Assembly: GCF_013408795.1 (NCBI RefSeq) | Contig: NZ_JACCCC010000001.1 | Location: 5,394,001 to 5,458,000 of the forward strand | Direction: 5' to 3' | DNA length: 64,000 nucleotides | Source of the DNA: Spinactinospora alkalitolerans | GTDB taxonomy: Bacteria; Actinomycetota; Actinomycetes; Streptosporangiales; Streptosporangiaceae | Part shown: positions 28,739 to 42,026 of the stretch, one piece after another | How positions within the stretch are numbered: the stretch's first letter is position 1 | How the letters are laid out: each line of letters opens with the position of its first letter | Translations under genes and position numbers: made by a program | The notes under the pieces: model-generated | Database searches by the model: none | What the model saw: the letters and a program-made list of their open reading frames with translations, nothing else | Told to the model about the DNA's origin: nothing

Positions 28739-29527
28739 TCACACTACCCCTAACACGCTCTGACCGAACTGGTCATAACCCAATTTCAGCGTCAGCGCCA
28801 CCACGACCACCAGCAGCACGACCCGGACGAAACCGGTGCCGCGCCGCAGCGCCATGCGCGCCCCGATCTGCGCCCCCATGATGTTGCACACAGCCAGCGC
28901 GAGGCCCAGCAGCCACAGCACGTCGCCGTTGATCGCGAACACGGTGATCGCACCGATGTTGGTGGCGGTGTTGACGATCTTCGCCGAAGCCGAGGCGGCC
29001 ACGAAGTCCATGCCCGACACCGCGGTGAACGCGATGATCAGAAAGGTGCCGGTCCCCGGGCCGATGATCCCGTCGTAGAAGCCGACGCCGGCACCGGCGA
29101 CCAGCACGGCGGCGACGATGCGGCGCGGCGTCAGGAGCATGGGCTCGGCCACGGCCCCCAGCGCGGGCCGGAACAGCACCACGGCGGCGACCACCAGCAG
29201 TACCGCCATCACGATCGGCCGCAGCGCGTCGGAGGAGATCGCTCCGGCCAGCGCCGCGCCGGTCCCCGCCCCGAGGAGGGCGAGCCCGGCGGCGGGCCAC
29301 ACGATCCGACGGTGCAGCTTCACACCGCGCGCGTAGGTGAGCGCCGCGGAGCAGGTGCCGAACACCGCGGCCAGCTTGTTGGTGCCGAGCAGGCTCGCCA
29401 CGTGCGCGTTGGGGAACGCCACCAGGAGCGCGGGCAGGAGCAGCAGCCCGCCTCCGCCCACAACGGCGTCGACCCAACCGGCGGCAGCGGCCGCGAGCAC
29501 CAGGAATCCGATGATCTCCGGGTCCAT
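28739..29527 (-). CDS. TSUP (TauE/SafE) family transporter
   Basis: 262 residues with seven or eight hydrophobic segments. It shows the two related halves of the family: GWVDAVVGGGGLLLLPALL near the start, and GFYDGIIGPGTGTFLIIAF in the second half. TNKLAAVFGTCSAALTY and SASAKIVNTATNIGAI are the paired conserved helices. Members export sulfite, sulfonates or similar anions; the substrate cannot be read here. The ATG at 29527 is chosen because homology starts there, though its ribosome-binding site is weak. Confidence 0.88.
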   Translation of the reverse strand: MDPEIIGFLVLAAAAAGWVDAVVGGGGLLLLPALLVAFPNAHVASLLGTNKLAAVFGTCSAALTYARGVKLHRRIVWPAAGLALLGAGTGAALAGAISSDALRPIVMAVLLVVAAVVLFRPALGAVAEPMLLTPRRIVAAVLVAGAGVGFYDGIIGPGTGTFLIIAFTAVSGMDFVAASASAKIVNTATNIGAITVFAINGDVLWLLGLALAVCNIMGAQIGARMALRRGTGFVRVVLLVVVVALTLKLGYDQFGQSVLGVV

Positions 29528-29664
29528 CCGGGCTACTCGGCCACGGACCCGACGATGCGGAGATTCTCCGCGAAAACGACATTTGACGTCACGTTTCACA
29601 CAGCCTAACGATCCTCCGCTCGACGACCGCGGCCAGGGGCGCTGCCGGGCGGCCCGCACACGGC

Positions 29665-29695
29665 TTGACCTCAACGTTGATTGAGGTTCTAGGGT
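29665..29695 (+). promoter_or_regulatory. SoxR-type (MerR family) promoter
   Basis: TTGACC (29665-29670) and TAGGGT (29690-29695) are separated by 19 bp, the over-long spacer typical of MerR-family targets. The spacer carries CCTCAACGTTGATTGAGG (29669-29686), an 18-bp palindrome very close to the SoxR box CCTCAAGTTAACTTGAGG. It stands about 57 bases upstream of an NmrA-type reductase gene. Confidence 0.7.
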
Positions 29696-29751
29696 CCTTC
29701 CCGTATCCCGGTGCGCGGCGCCGGCCATGGCACGACGAAGAGGAGTCCCCC

Positions 29752-30624
29752 GTGGTGGAGCAGAAGAGGATCCTGGTGATCGGAGCGACCGGCAACGTCG
29801 GGCGGCAGGTCGTGTCCCGGTTGCGGGACGCGGGCGCCGCCGTCCGTGCGCTGGCCCGCGACCCCGCCTCCGCCGGGCTGCCGGACGGCGTCGAGGTCGT
29901 GCGCGGCGACCTGTCCGCCCCGGACACCCTGGAGGCGGCGCTGGACGGGATCGAATCGGTGTTCCTGGTATGGCCCTTCCTCACGGCCGAGGACGCGCCC
30001 GCAGTCCTGGACGTGATCGCGGGGCGCGGCGCCCGCCACGTCGTCTACCTGTCGTCGACGGGCGTGCGCGAGGGCGCCGAGAAACAGGGCGATCCGATCA
30101 ACCAGTTCCACGCCGACATGGAACGCCTGCTCGAGAAGTCCGAGCTGGAGTGGACCTTCCTGCGGGCCGGTGGCTTCGCGACCAACACCCTGCAATGGAC
30201 GGAGCAGATCCGTACCGAGGGCGTCGTGCGCGCTCCCTTCGGTTCGACGAGCAGGCCGCTGATCCACGAGCACGACATCGCGGCCGTGGCGGTCCGCGCG
30301 CTCACCGAGAACGGCCACGGCGGAGCGAAGTACGCCCTGACCGGGCCCCGGGCGCTGACGACGGCCGAGCAGGCGCACACCATCGGCGAGGCGATCGGCC
30401 GCCCGGTGCGCTTCGAGGAGGTCCCGCAGGAAGCGGTGCGGGAGCAGATGCTCACCCAGGGCTGGCCCGGCGAGGTCGTGGACGGCATCCTCAACGCGCA
30501 GGCCGACATGGCCGCGGCATCGGAACCGGTCACCTCCACCGTGGAGAAGGTCACCGGGACACCGGCGCGCACGTTCGCCCAGTGGGCGGCCGACCACGCC
30601 GACGACTTCCGTCCGGCGGAGTGA
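29752..30624 (+). CDS. NmrA-like NAD(P)H-binding reductase
   Basis: 290 residues of the atypical SDR5/NmrA group, which bind NAD(P) and act as quinone/azo reductases or redox sensors. The dinucleotide motif is VIGATGNVGRQV (about residues 8-19), followed by RALARDP, VYLSSTGVREGA and LEWTFLRAGGFATNTLQW. No canonical YxxxK pair stands out. The GTG at 29752 has GAGGAG upstream; the ORF to 29665 runs through the promoter. Control by a SoxR-type promoter suggests induction by redox-cycling compounds. Confidence 0.85.
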   Translation: MVEQKRILVIGATGNVGRQVVSRLRDAGAAVRALARDPASAGLPDGVEVVRGDLSAPDTLEAALDGIESVFLVWPFLTAEDAPAVLDVIAGRGARHVVYLSSTGVREGAEKQGDPINQFHADMERLLEKSELEWTFLRAGGFATNTLQWTEQIRTEGVVRAPFGSTSRPLIHEHDIAAVAVRALTENGHGGAKYALTGPRALTTAEQAHTIGEAIGRPVRFEEVPQEAVREQMLTQGWPGEVVDGILNAQADMAAASEPVTSTVEKVTGTPARTFAQWAADHADDFRPAE

Positions 30625-30675
30625 CCGCGCTCGGCGGCGTCGAGGCCGGGTCGGGGCGGGGTGAGCAGGACCGAA

Positions 30676-30695
30676 CCGGGCCGGTTCAGGCCCGG
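30676..30695. terminator. Hairpin between convergent genes
   Basis: CCGGGCC (30676-30682) pairs with GGCCCGG (30689-30695). The loop holds the stop codon of the B12-binding protein gene on the minus strand. Confidence 0.45.
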
Positions 30696-31096
30696 ACACC
30701 GCCGATGTTGGCGCGCACCCAGTCGGTGATCTCCGAGGTGGTGGCGCCCGGCGTGAAGATCTTGGCGACGCCGAGCCGCTCCAGCTCGGGGATGTCGGCC
30801 TCGGGGATGATGCCGCCGCCGAACACCTGGATGTCGGTGGCGTCGTTCTCCTGGAGCAGTTCGACGACCCGGGAGAACAGCGTCATGTGCGCACCGGAGA
30901 GGATCGACAGGCCGATCGCGTCGGCGTCCTCCTGCAGGGCTGCGTTCACGATCATCTCCGGGGTCTGGCGCAGACCGGTGTAGATGACCTCGACACCGGC
31001 GTCGCGCAATGCCCGTGCCACGACCTTGACCCCTCGATCATGACCGTCGAGCCCCGGTTTGGCGACGACGACCCGTACCGTCGATGACGCGCCCAT
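30686..31096 (-). CDS. Cobalamin-binding domain protein (methylmalonyl-CoA mutase C-terminal type)
   Basis: 136 residues, about the size of one B12-binding domain. The signature D-x-H-x-x-G is in [10 protein letters not shown] (about residues 13-22), with the His as cobalt ligand. LSILSGAHM and [14 protein letters not shown] follow, and the end [15 protein letters not shown] is that of stand-alone mutase small subunits such as those that pair with isobutyryl- or methylmalonyl-CoA mutase large chains. No large subunit is in the window. The ATG at 31096 has GAGGGG upstream; the ORF to 31174 adds an unrelated head. Confidence 0.85.
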   Translation of the reverse strand: MGASSTVRVVVAKPGLDGHDRGVKVVARALRDAGVEVIYTGLRQTPEMIVNAALQEDADAIGLSILSGAHMTLFSRVVELLQENDATDIQVFGGGIIPEADIPELERLGVAKIFTPGATTSEITDWVRANIGGVRA

Positions 31097-31233
31097 GTCA
31101 GCCCCTCTTATTGCCGACCCGCCGCTTTCCTTGTGGGAAGCGCGCGGATGAGACGTGTGAACCCTTGTGCACACCGCAGCGTAACCCAGATCACCTCCCG
31201 GCTAGGCCGCCGGGTGCTGGGTAGTGGGAGGAC

Positions 31234-31521
31234 ATGACCGATGATCTTGATGCGCTGGACCGACTGACAACGGAGGAGCTGCGCGAGCGCGCGGTGGCCC
31301 TCGCCCGGCACCGGTGGGACGTCGGCTTCTTCTGGGAGCTCATCAGCAGCCTCCCGGCGGCCGAGGCCGCGGCCGGCCGCCCCGAAGCCAGCGAGGCCGG
31401 CGTCTCCCGGGCGTCCGCCCTGTTCAGTGAACTGCTCGCCGAACAGGGCGGCGACCGCGGCCTACACGAGGCGCTGCGTCCCCTCTACCTCGACTACCTC
31501 GCCAAACACGCCGAGTCGTGA
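31234..31521 (+). CDS. Small conserved actinobacterial protein of unknown function
   Basis: 95 residues, acidic and mostly helical: LTTEELRERAVALARHRWDVGFFWELISSLPAAEAAAG at the N-terminus and LHEALRPLYLDYLAKHAES at the end. I recall similar proteins next to acyl-CoA mutase genes in streptomycetes, but no function is known. It is divergent from the B12-binding protein gene with a 137-bp gap. The ATG at 31234 is the only good start. It is followed by the gene-poor region. Confidence 0.65.
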   Translation: MTDDLDALDRLTTEELRERAVALARHRWDVGFFWELISSLPAAEAAAGRPEASEAGVSRASALFSELLAEQGGDRGLHEALRPLYLDYLAKHAES

Positions 31522-31632
31522 CGGCGGCCGGCTCGGCTCCCCGACGCCCCGCCGAGCGCCTCGTCCCGTCCGGCCCCGCGAATGGGCGCTCGGACACCGT
31601 GAACGGGCGTTTTCCGAATCGGTGGCGCGGCG

Positions 31633-31927
31633 CATTATTGAGGCTTGCAGAAGTCGAGTGGGCCTTTAGGTGCAGGGACGGTTCTGCGGGAGGTTGCCGG
31701 GAGAGTGCGGCCCTCTTGGCGCGTCCTTCACCGGTGAGCCCGGCGTGGGGCCGCGCCTCCCGGCCGAAGCGGTGGCGCGGGTTCGCGCACACCTTTGCCG
31801 TCTGCTTCGGCGGCGGGGCGCGGCCCACCGGCGGCGATAAAGCATCCCGCCCGAGGAAAGGGGCCGCGCTCCCGCCGCAGCCTCCCCGCCATCCCACCCC
31901 GCACAACTTCTGCAAACCTCAGTAGTG
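31633..31927. mobile_element. MITE-like element with 30-bp imperfect terminal inverted repeats
   Basis: The left end 31633-31662 and the right end 31898-31927 are inverted copies matching at 24 of 30 positions, with the core TTGCAGAAGT identical. The 295-base element holds no transposase or convincing ORF. No clear target-site duplication is visible at the ends I chose. It lies between the last intact gene before the rRNA operon and a broken enoyl-CoA hydratase. Confidence 0.5.
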
Positions 31928-31979
31928 TCGGTGGGGCGGCAGGTCGGTGGAGTGTTGGGGCCGGGTTCCGGGAGGCGCG

Positions 31980-32157
31980 ATGTCGGCGGTTCGGATCGAG
32001 CGCGACGGTTCCGTCCGCACGGTGGTGCTCTCGCGGCCCGAGGTGCGCAACGCCGTGGACGGGCCGACCGCCGCGGCGCTCGTGGCGGCGTTCCTGGAGT
32101 TACGGCGTGTCCAAATTCATCGCCGGAGAGGGCCGCGGAGGTACCTTCGCGGGCTGA
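31980..32157 (+). pseudogene. Enoyl-CoA hydratase remnant with large internal deletion
   Basis: From the ATG at 31980 the frame gives MSAVRIERDGSVRTVVLSRP followed by EVRNAVDGPTAAALVAAFLE, the N-terminal strand-helix of a crotonase-family protein. At about 32100 homology stops. In another frame, VSKFIAGEGRGGTFAG and a stop at 32157 look like the C-terminal end of such an enzyme. Roughly 200 codons, including the oxyanion-hole and catalytic residues, are missing and the ends are out of frame. It is clearly non-functional as a hydratase. The C-terminal match is less certain than the N-terminal one. Confidence 0.6.
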
Positions 32158-32183
32158 TCCGCTCCTCACCGCGGCCCCGGGAT

Positions 32184-32267
32184 GGAGTGGGCGTGCGGGT
32201 GGGCCCCTTCCGCCTCGACCCCAGGGGGGTCGTGAAGGCCCACCGCAGGAGGGAGTGGGCGTGCGGG
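32184..32267 (+). repeat. Two tandem units of intergenic repeat module 1
   Basis: GGAGTGGGCGTGCGGG occurs at 32184-32199 and again at 32252-32267, a period of 68. Between them lies a hairpin, CGACCCC-AGG-GGGGTCG (32216-32232), followed by TGAAGGCCCACCGCAGGAGG, matching the unit at 13613-13665. The stretch 32158-32370 holds no gene. Confidence 0.5.
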
Positions 32268-32370
32268 AGGGGCGATTTCCGTCTACGGGCCTTCGACCGT
32301 GCAAGAGGACCACCCCACCACCGCGCACCCCACCCGCGGCCAAGACCCCCACCCCACCGGAAAAGGGCAC

Positions 32371-32426
32371 AAAAAAAGAGGGGGGCGGGGCCGGCCAGAC
32401 GATATCTGGCCAACCCCGCCCCCTCT
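32371..32426 (-). terminator. Intrinsic terminator of the rRNA operon
   Basis: A long stem (about 32378-32399 with 32405-32425) is followed on the minus strand by a run of seven T (the A-run at 32371-32377). It lies just after the 5S gene. Confidence 0.9.
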
Positions 32427-32435
32427 GCAAGAAAA

Positions 32436-32553
32436 TGCGGCGGCGTCCTACTCTCCCACCCCACACCATGGAGGCAGTACCATCGGCGCTGGGAGGCTTA
32501 ACGACCGGGTTCGGAATGGGACCGGGTGTGACCCTCCCGCCATCACCACCGCA
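32436..32553 (-). rRNA. rrf: 5S ribosomal RNA
   Basis: About 118 bases. On the minus strand the internal blocks CCCATTCCGAACCCGG, TAAGCCTCCCAGCGCCGATGG and GGGAGAGTAGGACGCCGC are typical of 5S rRNA. The ends TGCGGTGG and CCGCCGCA pair to form helix I, which set the boundaries. The spacer to the 23S gene (32554-32690) shows no tRNA. Confidence 0.93.
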
Positions 32554-32690
32554 ACCCTCACCCCCACACCCGAAAGCGCGGGGAAACCCAAGGACCACGC
32601 GGAAAAAAGCGCGAAACCATATGAAGAAATCAAACACGTGCGTGTCTCGTGTGTGCGTCTAGCATGCGCGAGCATCCAGTCATCTGCGGT

Positions 32691-37620
<4,930 letters not shown>

Positions 37621-37934
37621 AGGCCAAACACCCCCCACCCCGACCAGGGCAGGAGGAAAACCTCGAAGAGAACAACCCCGACCAACCAACCCATCCACGG
37701 GTCGGCCAATCAAAGGAACCCCACACCATCCAACGGACGATGCACGGGGCCAAAACAAACATGGCTATAAAGAAAAACAAACATCGCGCTGTTGAGTTCT
37801 CAAAAAACAACCGCCCACCACACACAAGCCGACCAAACCAGTCGCTCTTCAGCAGCAGCGGCGCTTCCGCTTAAGTTTTCGGGGTTTTCCCTCCGGGAGC
37901 CTACCAGAGGCTCTCCGTTTGGGCCAACCCTTCA
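37621..37934 (-). other. rRNA operon leader
   Basis: About 310 bases of transcribed leader. On the minus strand the stretch 37786-37812 reads GTTTTTTGAGAACTCAACAG, a boxA/processing-type sequence seen in actinobacterial rRNA leaders. The AT-rich part just after it is unusual for the window. No gene is present. Confidence 0.6.
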
Positions 37935-37962
37935 ATCTTACTCCGGATTCCGTCCGAGTCAA
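37935..37962 (-). promoter_or_regulatory. rRNA operon promoter
   Basis: On the minus strand TTGACT (37957-37962) and TAAGAT (37935-37940) are spaced by 16 bp, a near-consensus housekeeping promoter. It is placed about 310 bases before the 16S gene. Further promoters may lie in 37963-38336, where TAGAGT (37991-37996) and TACTCT are weaker -10 candidates. That stretch holds no gene. Confidence 0.7.
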
Positions 37963-38336
37963 GACCCGAGGCGTTTTCTGGAGTGGTTCCACTCTACCTT
38001 GCGGCCGAGAGTGCTCGGACCGGCTCGTCAGAGTGGGGGTGGCCGACTCGCCCGCGGTGATCCCCGCGTTCGTTTCGCTCGGCCTCACCAGAGTACCCGC
38101 TCTCCGCAGTGCTTCGTGCGGTTTCTCCGGAAGCCGCCGCCGTAGCGTCCGACCTGGCCTGTTGGCCGGTGGTCCGCGCTTTCGGCGACGTCGAAGACTC
38201 TAGCGGAGGTCCGGGCCCTTGACGAACCGGACGGGAACACCGGTCGGGCCCGGAGCCCGCACGCTCGGGCCCCTTCACCGCATCTGGCCGTGTCCACGCA
38301 GGTCAAACCGCGTGTGCTCACCGACCGGCGAACTCG

Positions 38337-40640
38337 TCACAGCCTCTCGATCGGCGCGAACTTCACCAGGAAGTCCTTCTCGCCGATGTCGGCACCGAAG
38401 TCGATCCGCGCCTTCGTCCTGTCCCCAACGCCGTCGACCAGCAGCACTGTTCCCATGCCGAACGAGTCGTGGGTCACCTTGTCGCCGGGGCTCAGCGTCG
38501 GGGCGTCGCGCGCCGGTTTGCGCGGCGGACCGCCCATGGCGCCCATCCTCGGCCGCGCCGGCGCGCTCGCGATGCCGGACTCCGACCGGCGCCAGTCGAC
38601 GAGCTCCTTCGGCACCTCGTCGAGGAAGCGCGACGGCGGGTTGTACGAAGGCGTACCCCAGGCGCTGCGCACGGCCGAGCGGCTCAGGTACAGCCTCTCC
38701 CGCGCGCGCGTGATGCCCACGTAGGCGAGCCTGCGCTCCTCCTCCAGCGCCACCCGGTCCCCGAGCGTGCGCATGTGCGGGAACACCCCGTCCTCCATGC
38801 CGGTCAGGAACACGACGGGGAACTCCAGCCCCTTGGCCGCGTGCAGCGTCATCAGGGTGACGACGCCGCCCTGCTCGTCGGCGTCGGGAATCTGGTCGGC
38901 GTCGGCCACCAGGGAGACCTGCTCCAGGAAGTCCACCAGCGTGGGCTCCCCCGGTTCGGCGTCGGCCCCGCCGGACTCCCCGGACTCCCCCGGCGCCTCG
39001 CCGTCCTCGTCGTCGTCCTCCCACAGCGGCCCGGTGAACCCGTTCTCGAACTCGCGCGCGACCTCCACGAACTCCTCCAGGTTCTCCACCCGGCTCTCGT
39101 CCTGCAGGTCCTTGGAGTTGGCGAGCTCGGAGAGGTAACCGGTGCGCTGCAACACCGCTTCGACGATCTCGGCCGGGCTGCTGTCGGGAACGAGCTCCTC
39201 CAGCTCCTCCAGCAGCGCGGTGAACTCCTTGACGGCCTTGAGCGACCGGGTGGCGATCCCCGGGGCCTCGTCGGCGCGGCGCAGCGCCCGGGAGAAGGAG
39301 ATCCGCTCCCGCGCGGCGAACAGCTCGATCGTGGCCTCCGCGCGGTCGCCGATCCCGCGCTTGGGGACGTTGATGATGCGCCGCAGGCTGACGGTGTCCT
39401 CGGGGTTGGCCAGCACCCGCAGGTAGGCGAGGACGTCGCGGATCTCCTTGCGCTCGTAGAAGCGCACGCCGCCCACGATCTTGTACGGCAGGCCGGTCCG
39501 GATGAACACGTCCTCGAACACCCGGGACTGGGCGTTGGTCCGGTAGAACACCGCGACCTGGCCGGGCGCGCACGCGCCGTCGTCGGTGAGCTTGTCGATC
39601 TCGCCGACGACGAACGCCGCCTCGTCGTGCTCGTTGTCGGCGACGTAGCCGACGATCGACGTGCCGTCGCCCTGCTCCGACCACAGGTTCTTCGGCCGGC
39701 GGTCGGCGTTGCGCTCGATCACCGCGTTGGCCGCCGTGAGGATGTTCTGGGTGGAGCGGTAGTTCTGCTCCAGCAGGACCGTGCGGGCCTGCGGGTAGTC
39801 GCGCTCGAACTCCATGATGTTGCGGATCGTCGCACCGCGGAAGGCGTAGATGGACTGGTCGGCGTCGCCCACGACGCACAGCTCGGCCGAGGGCACCGCC
39901 GCCTCGGGCCCGTCCGTTCCGACGAGTTCGCGCACCAGCTCGTACTGGGCGTGGTTGGTGTCCTGGTACTCGTCGACGAGGATGTGGCGGAACCTGCGCC
40001 GGTAGTGCTCGGCGACATCGGGGAACATCTGCAGCAGGTTGACCGTGACCATGATCAGGTCGTCGAAGTCCATGGCGCCGGCCTGGTGCAGCCGCTGCTG
40101 GTAGAGCGTGTAGGCCTCGGCGAGCTTCTTCTCCTGCTCGGTCTGGACCCGGCCGGCGAAGGTGTCGTAGTCGACGAGCTCGTTCTTGAGGTTGGAGATC
40201 TGCGCGGAGAAGGACTTGGGCGGGAAGCGCTTGGGGTCGAGGTCCAGCTCCCGGCAGACCAGCTGCATCAGCCGCTGGGAGTCGGCGGAGTCGTAGATGG
40301 TGAAGCTGCTCGGGTAGCCCAGCCGGCTCGCCTCGCGGCGCAGGATGCGCACGCAGGCGGAGTGGAAGGTCATCACCCACATGCTGTTGGCGACGCGCGC
40401 GCCGAGGAGGCTCTCGATGCGCTCCTTCATCTCGGCCGCGGCCTTGTTGGTGAAGGTGATCGCGAGCACCTCGCCGGGCCGCACGCCGCCCTCGGCCAGC
40501 AGGTAGGCGATCCGGTGGGTCAGCACCCGGGTCTTCCCCGAACCGGCACCGGCGACGATCAGCAGCGGAGAGCCGGAGTGCGTCACGGCGGTGCGCTGGG
40601 GGACGTTCAGACCTTCGAGGAGCAGCTCTTGGGAGAACAC
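38337..40640 (-). CDS. pcrA: ATP-dependent DNA helicase PcrA/UvrD
   Basis: 767 residues of superfamily 1A; unwinds DNA 3'-5' in repair and replication restart. All motifs are visible: Q-motif GLNVPQRTAV, Walker A AGAGSGKTRVLTHR (about residues 31-44), Ia TFTNKAAAEMKER, II LVDEYQDTN, III VVGDADQSIYAFRGA, IV LEQNYRST, V TLMTLHAAKGLEFPVVFL and VI YVGITRARERLYL. The C-terminal GDKVTHDSFGMGTV... is the Tudor-like domain that binds RNA polymerase. An acidic insert near 545-565 (WEDDDEDGEAPGESGES) is typical of actinobacterial members. It stands alone, divergent from the nucleoside hydrolase gene. Confidence 0.96.
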   Translation of the reverse strand: MFSQELLLEGLNVPQRTAVTHSGSPLLIVAGAGSGKTRVLTHRIAYLLAEGGVRPGEVLAITFTNKAAAEMKERIESLLGARVANSMWVMTFHSACVRILRREASRLGYPSSFTIYDSADSQRLMQLVCRELDLDPKRFPPKSFSAQISNLKNELVDYDTFAGRVQTEQEKKLAEAYTLYQQRLHQAGAMDFDDLIMVTVNLLQMFPDVAEHYRRRFRHILVDEYQDTNHAQYELVRELVGTDGPEAAVPSAELCVVGDADQSIYAFRGATIRNIMEFERDYPQARTVLLEQNYRSTQNILTAANAVIERNADRRPKNLWSEQGDGTSIVGYVADNEHDEAAFVVGEIDKLTDDGACAPGQVAVFYRTNAQSRVFEDVFIRTGLPYKIVGGVRFYERKEIRDVLAYLRVLANPEDTVSLRRIINVPKRGIGDRAEATIELFAARERISFSRALRRADEAPGIATRSLKAVKEFTALLEELEELVPDSSPAEIVEAVLQRTGYLSELANSKDLQDESRVENLEEFVEVAREFENGFTGPLWEDDDEDGEAPGESGESGGADAEPGEPTLVDFLEQVSLVADADQIPDADEQGGVVTLMTLHAAKGLEFPVVFLTGMEDGVFPHMRTLGDRVALEEERRLAYVGITRARERLYLSRSAVRSAWGTPSYNPPSRFLDEVPKELVDWRRSESGIASAPARPRMGAMGGPPRKPARDAPTLSPGDKVTHDSFGMGTVLLVDGVGDRTKARIDFGADIGEKDFLVKFAPIERL

Positions 40641-40741
40641 CCCACCAGACTACGGGGAACGCGGAGGTGCCCGCGGGCGGTGGACGAGAGCGCAGGTCCT
40701 AGGCTGGGAACGTTCACACGAAACAGGCATATGGGGGAAAC

Positions 40742-41674
40742 GTGCGGGTCTTCGTTGACTGCGATCCGGGGATCGACGACGCGCTGGCGCTGGCCTACCT
40801 GGTGGCGCAGCCCGACGTCGAGCTCGTCGGCGTGGGCACGGTGTACGGGAACAACTCCGTCGACGTCACCACGGACAACGCGCTGCGGCTGCTGGAGCTG
40901 TACGGCGAGCCCGGTGTCCCGGTGGCCGGCGGCGCGAACCGGCCGCTGGTGCAGCCCCCGCACCTGGCGGAGGGCGTGCACGGCCGCAACGGGCTGGGCG
41001 ACGTCAAGACGCCGGAGCCGGGGGGCGCCGCCGTGGAGGAGTCGGCGGCCGAGCTGCTGGTCCGGCTGGCCCGCTCGGCGCCCGGCGAGATCGACGTGCT
41101 GGCCGTCGGCCCGCTGACCAATCTGGCGCTGGCGCTGGGCCTGGAGCCGGAGTTGCCGAAGCTGGTGCGCAGGGTCGTGGTCATGGGCGGCGCGGTCCAG
41201 GTGGCGGGCAACGTGACCCCGTGGGCCGAGGCCAACGTCAACAACGACCCCGAGGCCGCGGAAGTGGTGCTGGCCGCCGGGTTCGACCTGACGCTCGTGG
41301 CGCTGGACGTCACGATGCGGACGCTGGCGCGGGGCCCGTGGCTGGACGAGCTGGCGGCGGTGGAGAGCGACCGCGCGCGTTCGTCGTCGAGGTTCCTGGA
41401 CTTCTACGTCGGCTGGTACACCGACGTGTTCGGCGAGCGCGCGTGCGCGATGCACGACCCGCTGGCCGCGGCGATCCTCACCGACCCTGCGCTGGTCACC
41501 GAGTCGGTCGAGGTCCCGGTCCGGGTGGAGCTGAAGGGCGAGCACACCCGCGGCCTCACGGTCGCCGACCTGCGTCCCAACCCCGACCTGAGCGACGACC
41601 GCCCCAAGGCCGCGCTGGTGACGCAGGTGAACTCCGAGGAGTTCCTCAAGCGCATGCTCAACGCGCTGCGTTAA
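40742..41674 (+). CDS. Nucleoside hydrolase (inosine/uridine-preferring family)
   Basis: 310 residues. Cleaves the N-glycosidic bond of nucleosides with water, giving ribose and base. The calcium-binding DCDPGIDDALAL is at residues 6-17, and GTVYGNNSVDVTTDNALRL follows. VVMGGAV, the ribose-binding EANVNNDPEAAEVVL and the C-terminal MHDPLAAAIL with its His/Asp complete the family set. Base preference cannot be told. The GTG at 40742 has GGGGGA upstream. A repeat-rich convergent gap follows. Confidence 0.92.
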   Translation: MRVFVDCDPGIDDALALAYLVAQPDVELVGVGTVYGNNSVDVTTDNALRLLELYGEPGVPVAGGANRPLVQPPHLAEGVHGRNGLGDVKTPEPGGAAVEESAAELLVRLARSAPGEIDVLAVGPLTNLALALGLEPELPKLVRRVVVMGGAVQVAGNVTPWAEANVNNDPEAAEVVLAAGFDLTLVALDVTMRTLARGPWLDELAAVESDRARSSSRFLDFYVGWYTDVFGERACAMHDPLAAAILTDPALVTESVEVPVRVELKGEHTRGLTVADLRPNPDLSDDRPKAALVTQVNSEEFLKRMLNALR

Positions 41675-41703
41675 GGCGCTGATCAGAGGGTTTCGAAGCC
41701 TCT

Positions 41704-41761
41704 CGGTGGTTGGGAGACCGCGCCCGCTCCCCTCAACCACCGGGGGTCTTGAATCTCAGCC
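41704..41761 (-). repeat. Intergenic repeat module 2 with terminator-like hairpin
   Basis: CGGTGGTTGGGAG (41704-41716) pairs with 41727-41742 to form a hairpin after the nucleoside hydrolase gene. The segment 41731-41761, read on the minus strand, is GGCTGAG then AAGACCCCCGGTGGTTGAG, matching 13683-13715 with few changes. Confidence 0.55.
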
Positions 41762-41960
41762 ATAAGGGCTCGCGGAGAACGGGCGGCCCGCCGTGTGGCC
41801 GAAGGCCCGTGTCCCCGGGGCGCCCGGCTCCGCGCGAAACACATCGGACGTCCTGCACTCCAGGCCGAAACCCCGGTGTCGGCCCGCACCCAAGGCAACA
41901 GCTCCGCTTCGCGCACGGGTGCGGCGTTCGCCTCAACGGGCCTGCGGCCGCACGAGAGAA

Positions 41961-42010
41961 CCGCACCCGCACGAACCCCCTCCAGGGCGGGCCTTCAAAA
42001 CCCCCTCGGG
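41961..42010 (-). repeat. Intergenic repeat module 1, inverted copy
   Basis: On the minus strand it reads CCCGAGGGGGTTTTGAAGG and then CCCGCCCTGGAGGGGGTTCG, aligning with the units at 13613-13665 and 32184-32267. It follows directly after the response regulator gene. The part between the modules (41762-41960) shows no gene. Confidence 0.45.
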
Positions 42011-42026
42011 CGAGTGTCGTGCTCTA

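Noticed and set aside
28729-28744. GTGTGACGGGTCACAC, resembling a CRP site
   Set aside because: The spacing between TGTGA and TCACA is four, not six, and the site overlaps the stop codon of the TSUP gene; it is more likely a weak hairpin.
40708-40715. GAACGTTC near the pcrA start, considered as a LexA box
   Set aside because: The actinobacterial SOS box needs four bases between GAAC and GTTC; here there are none.
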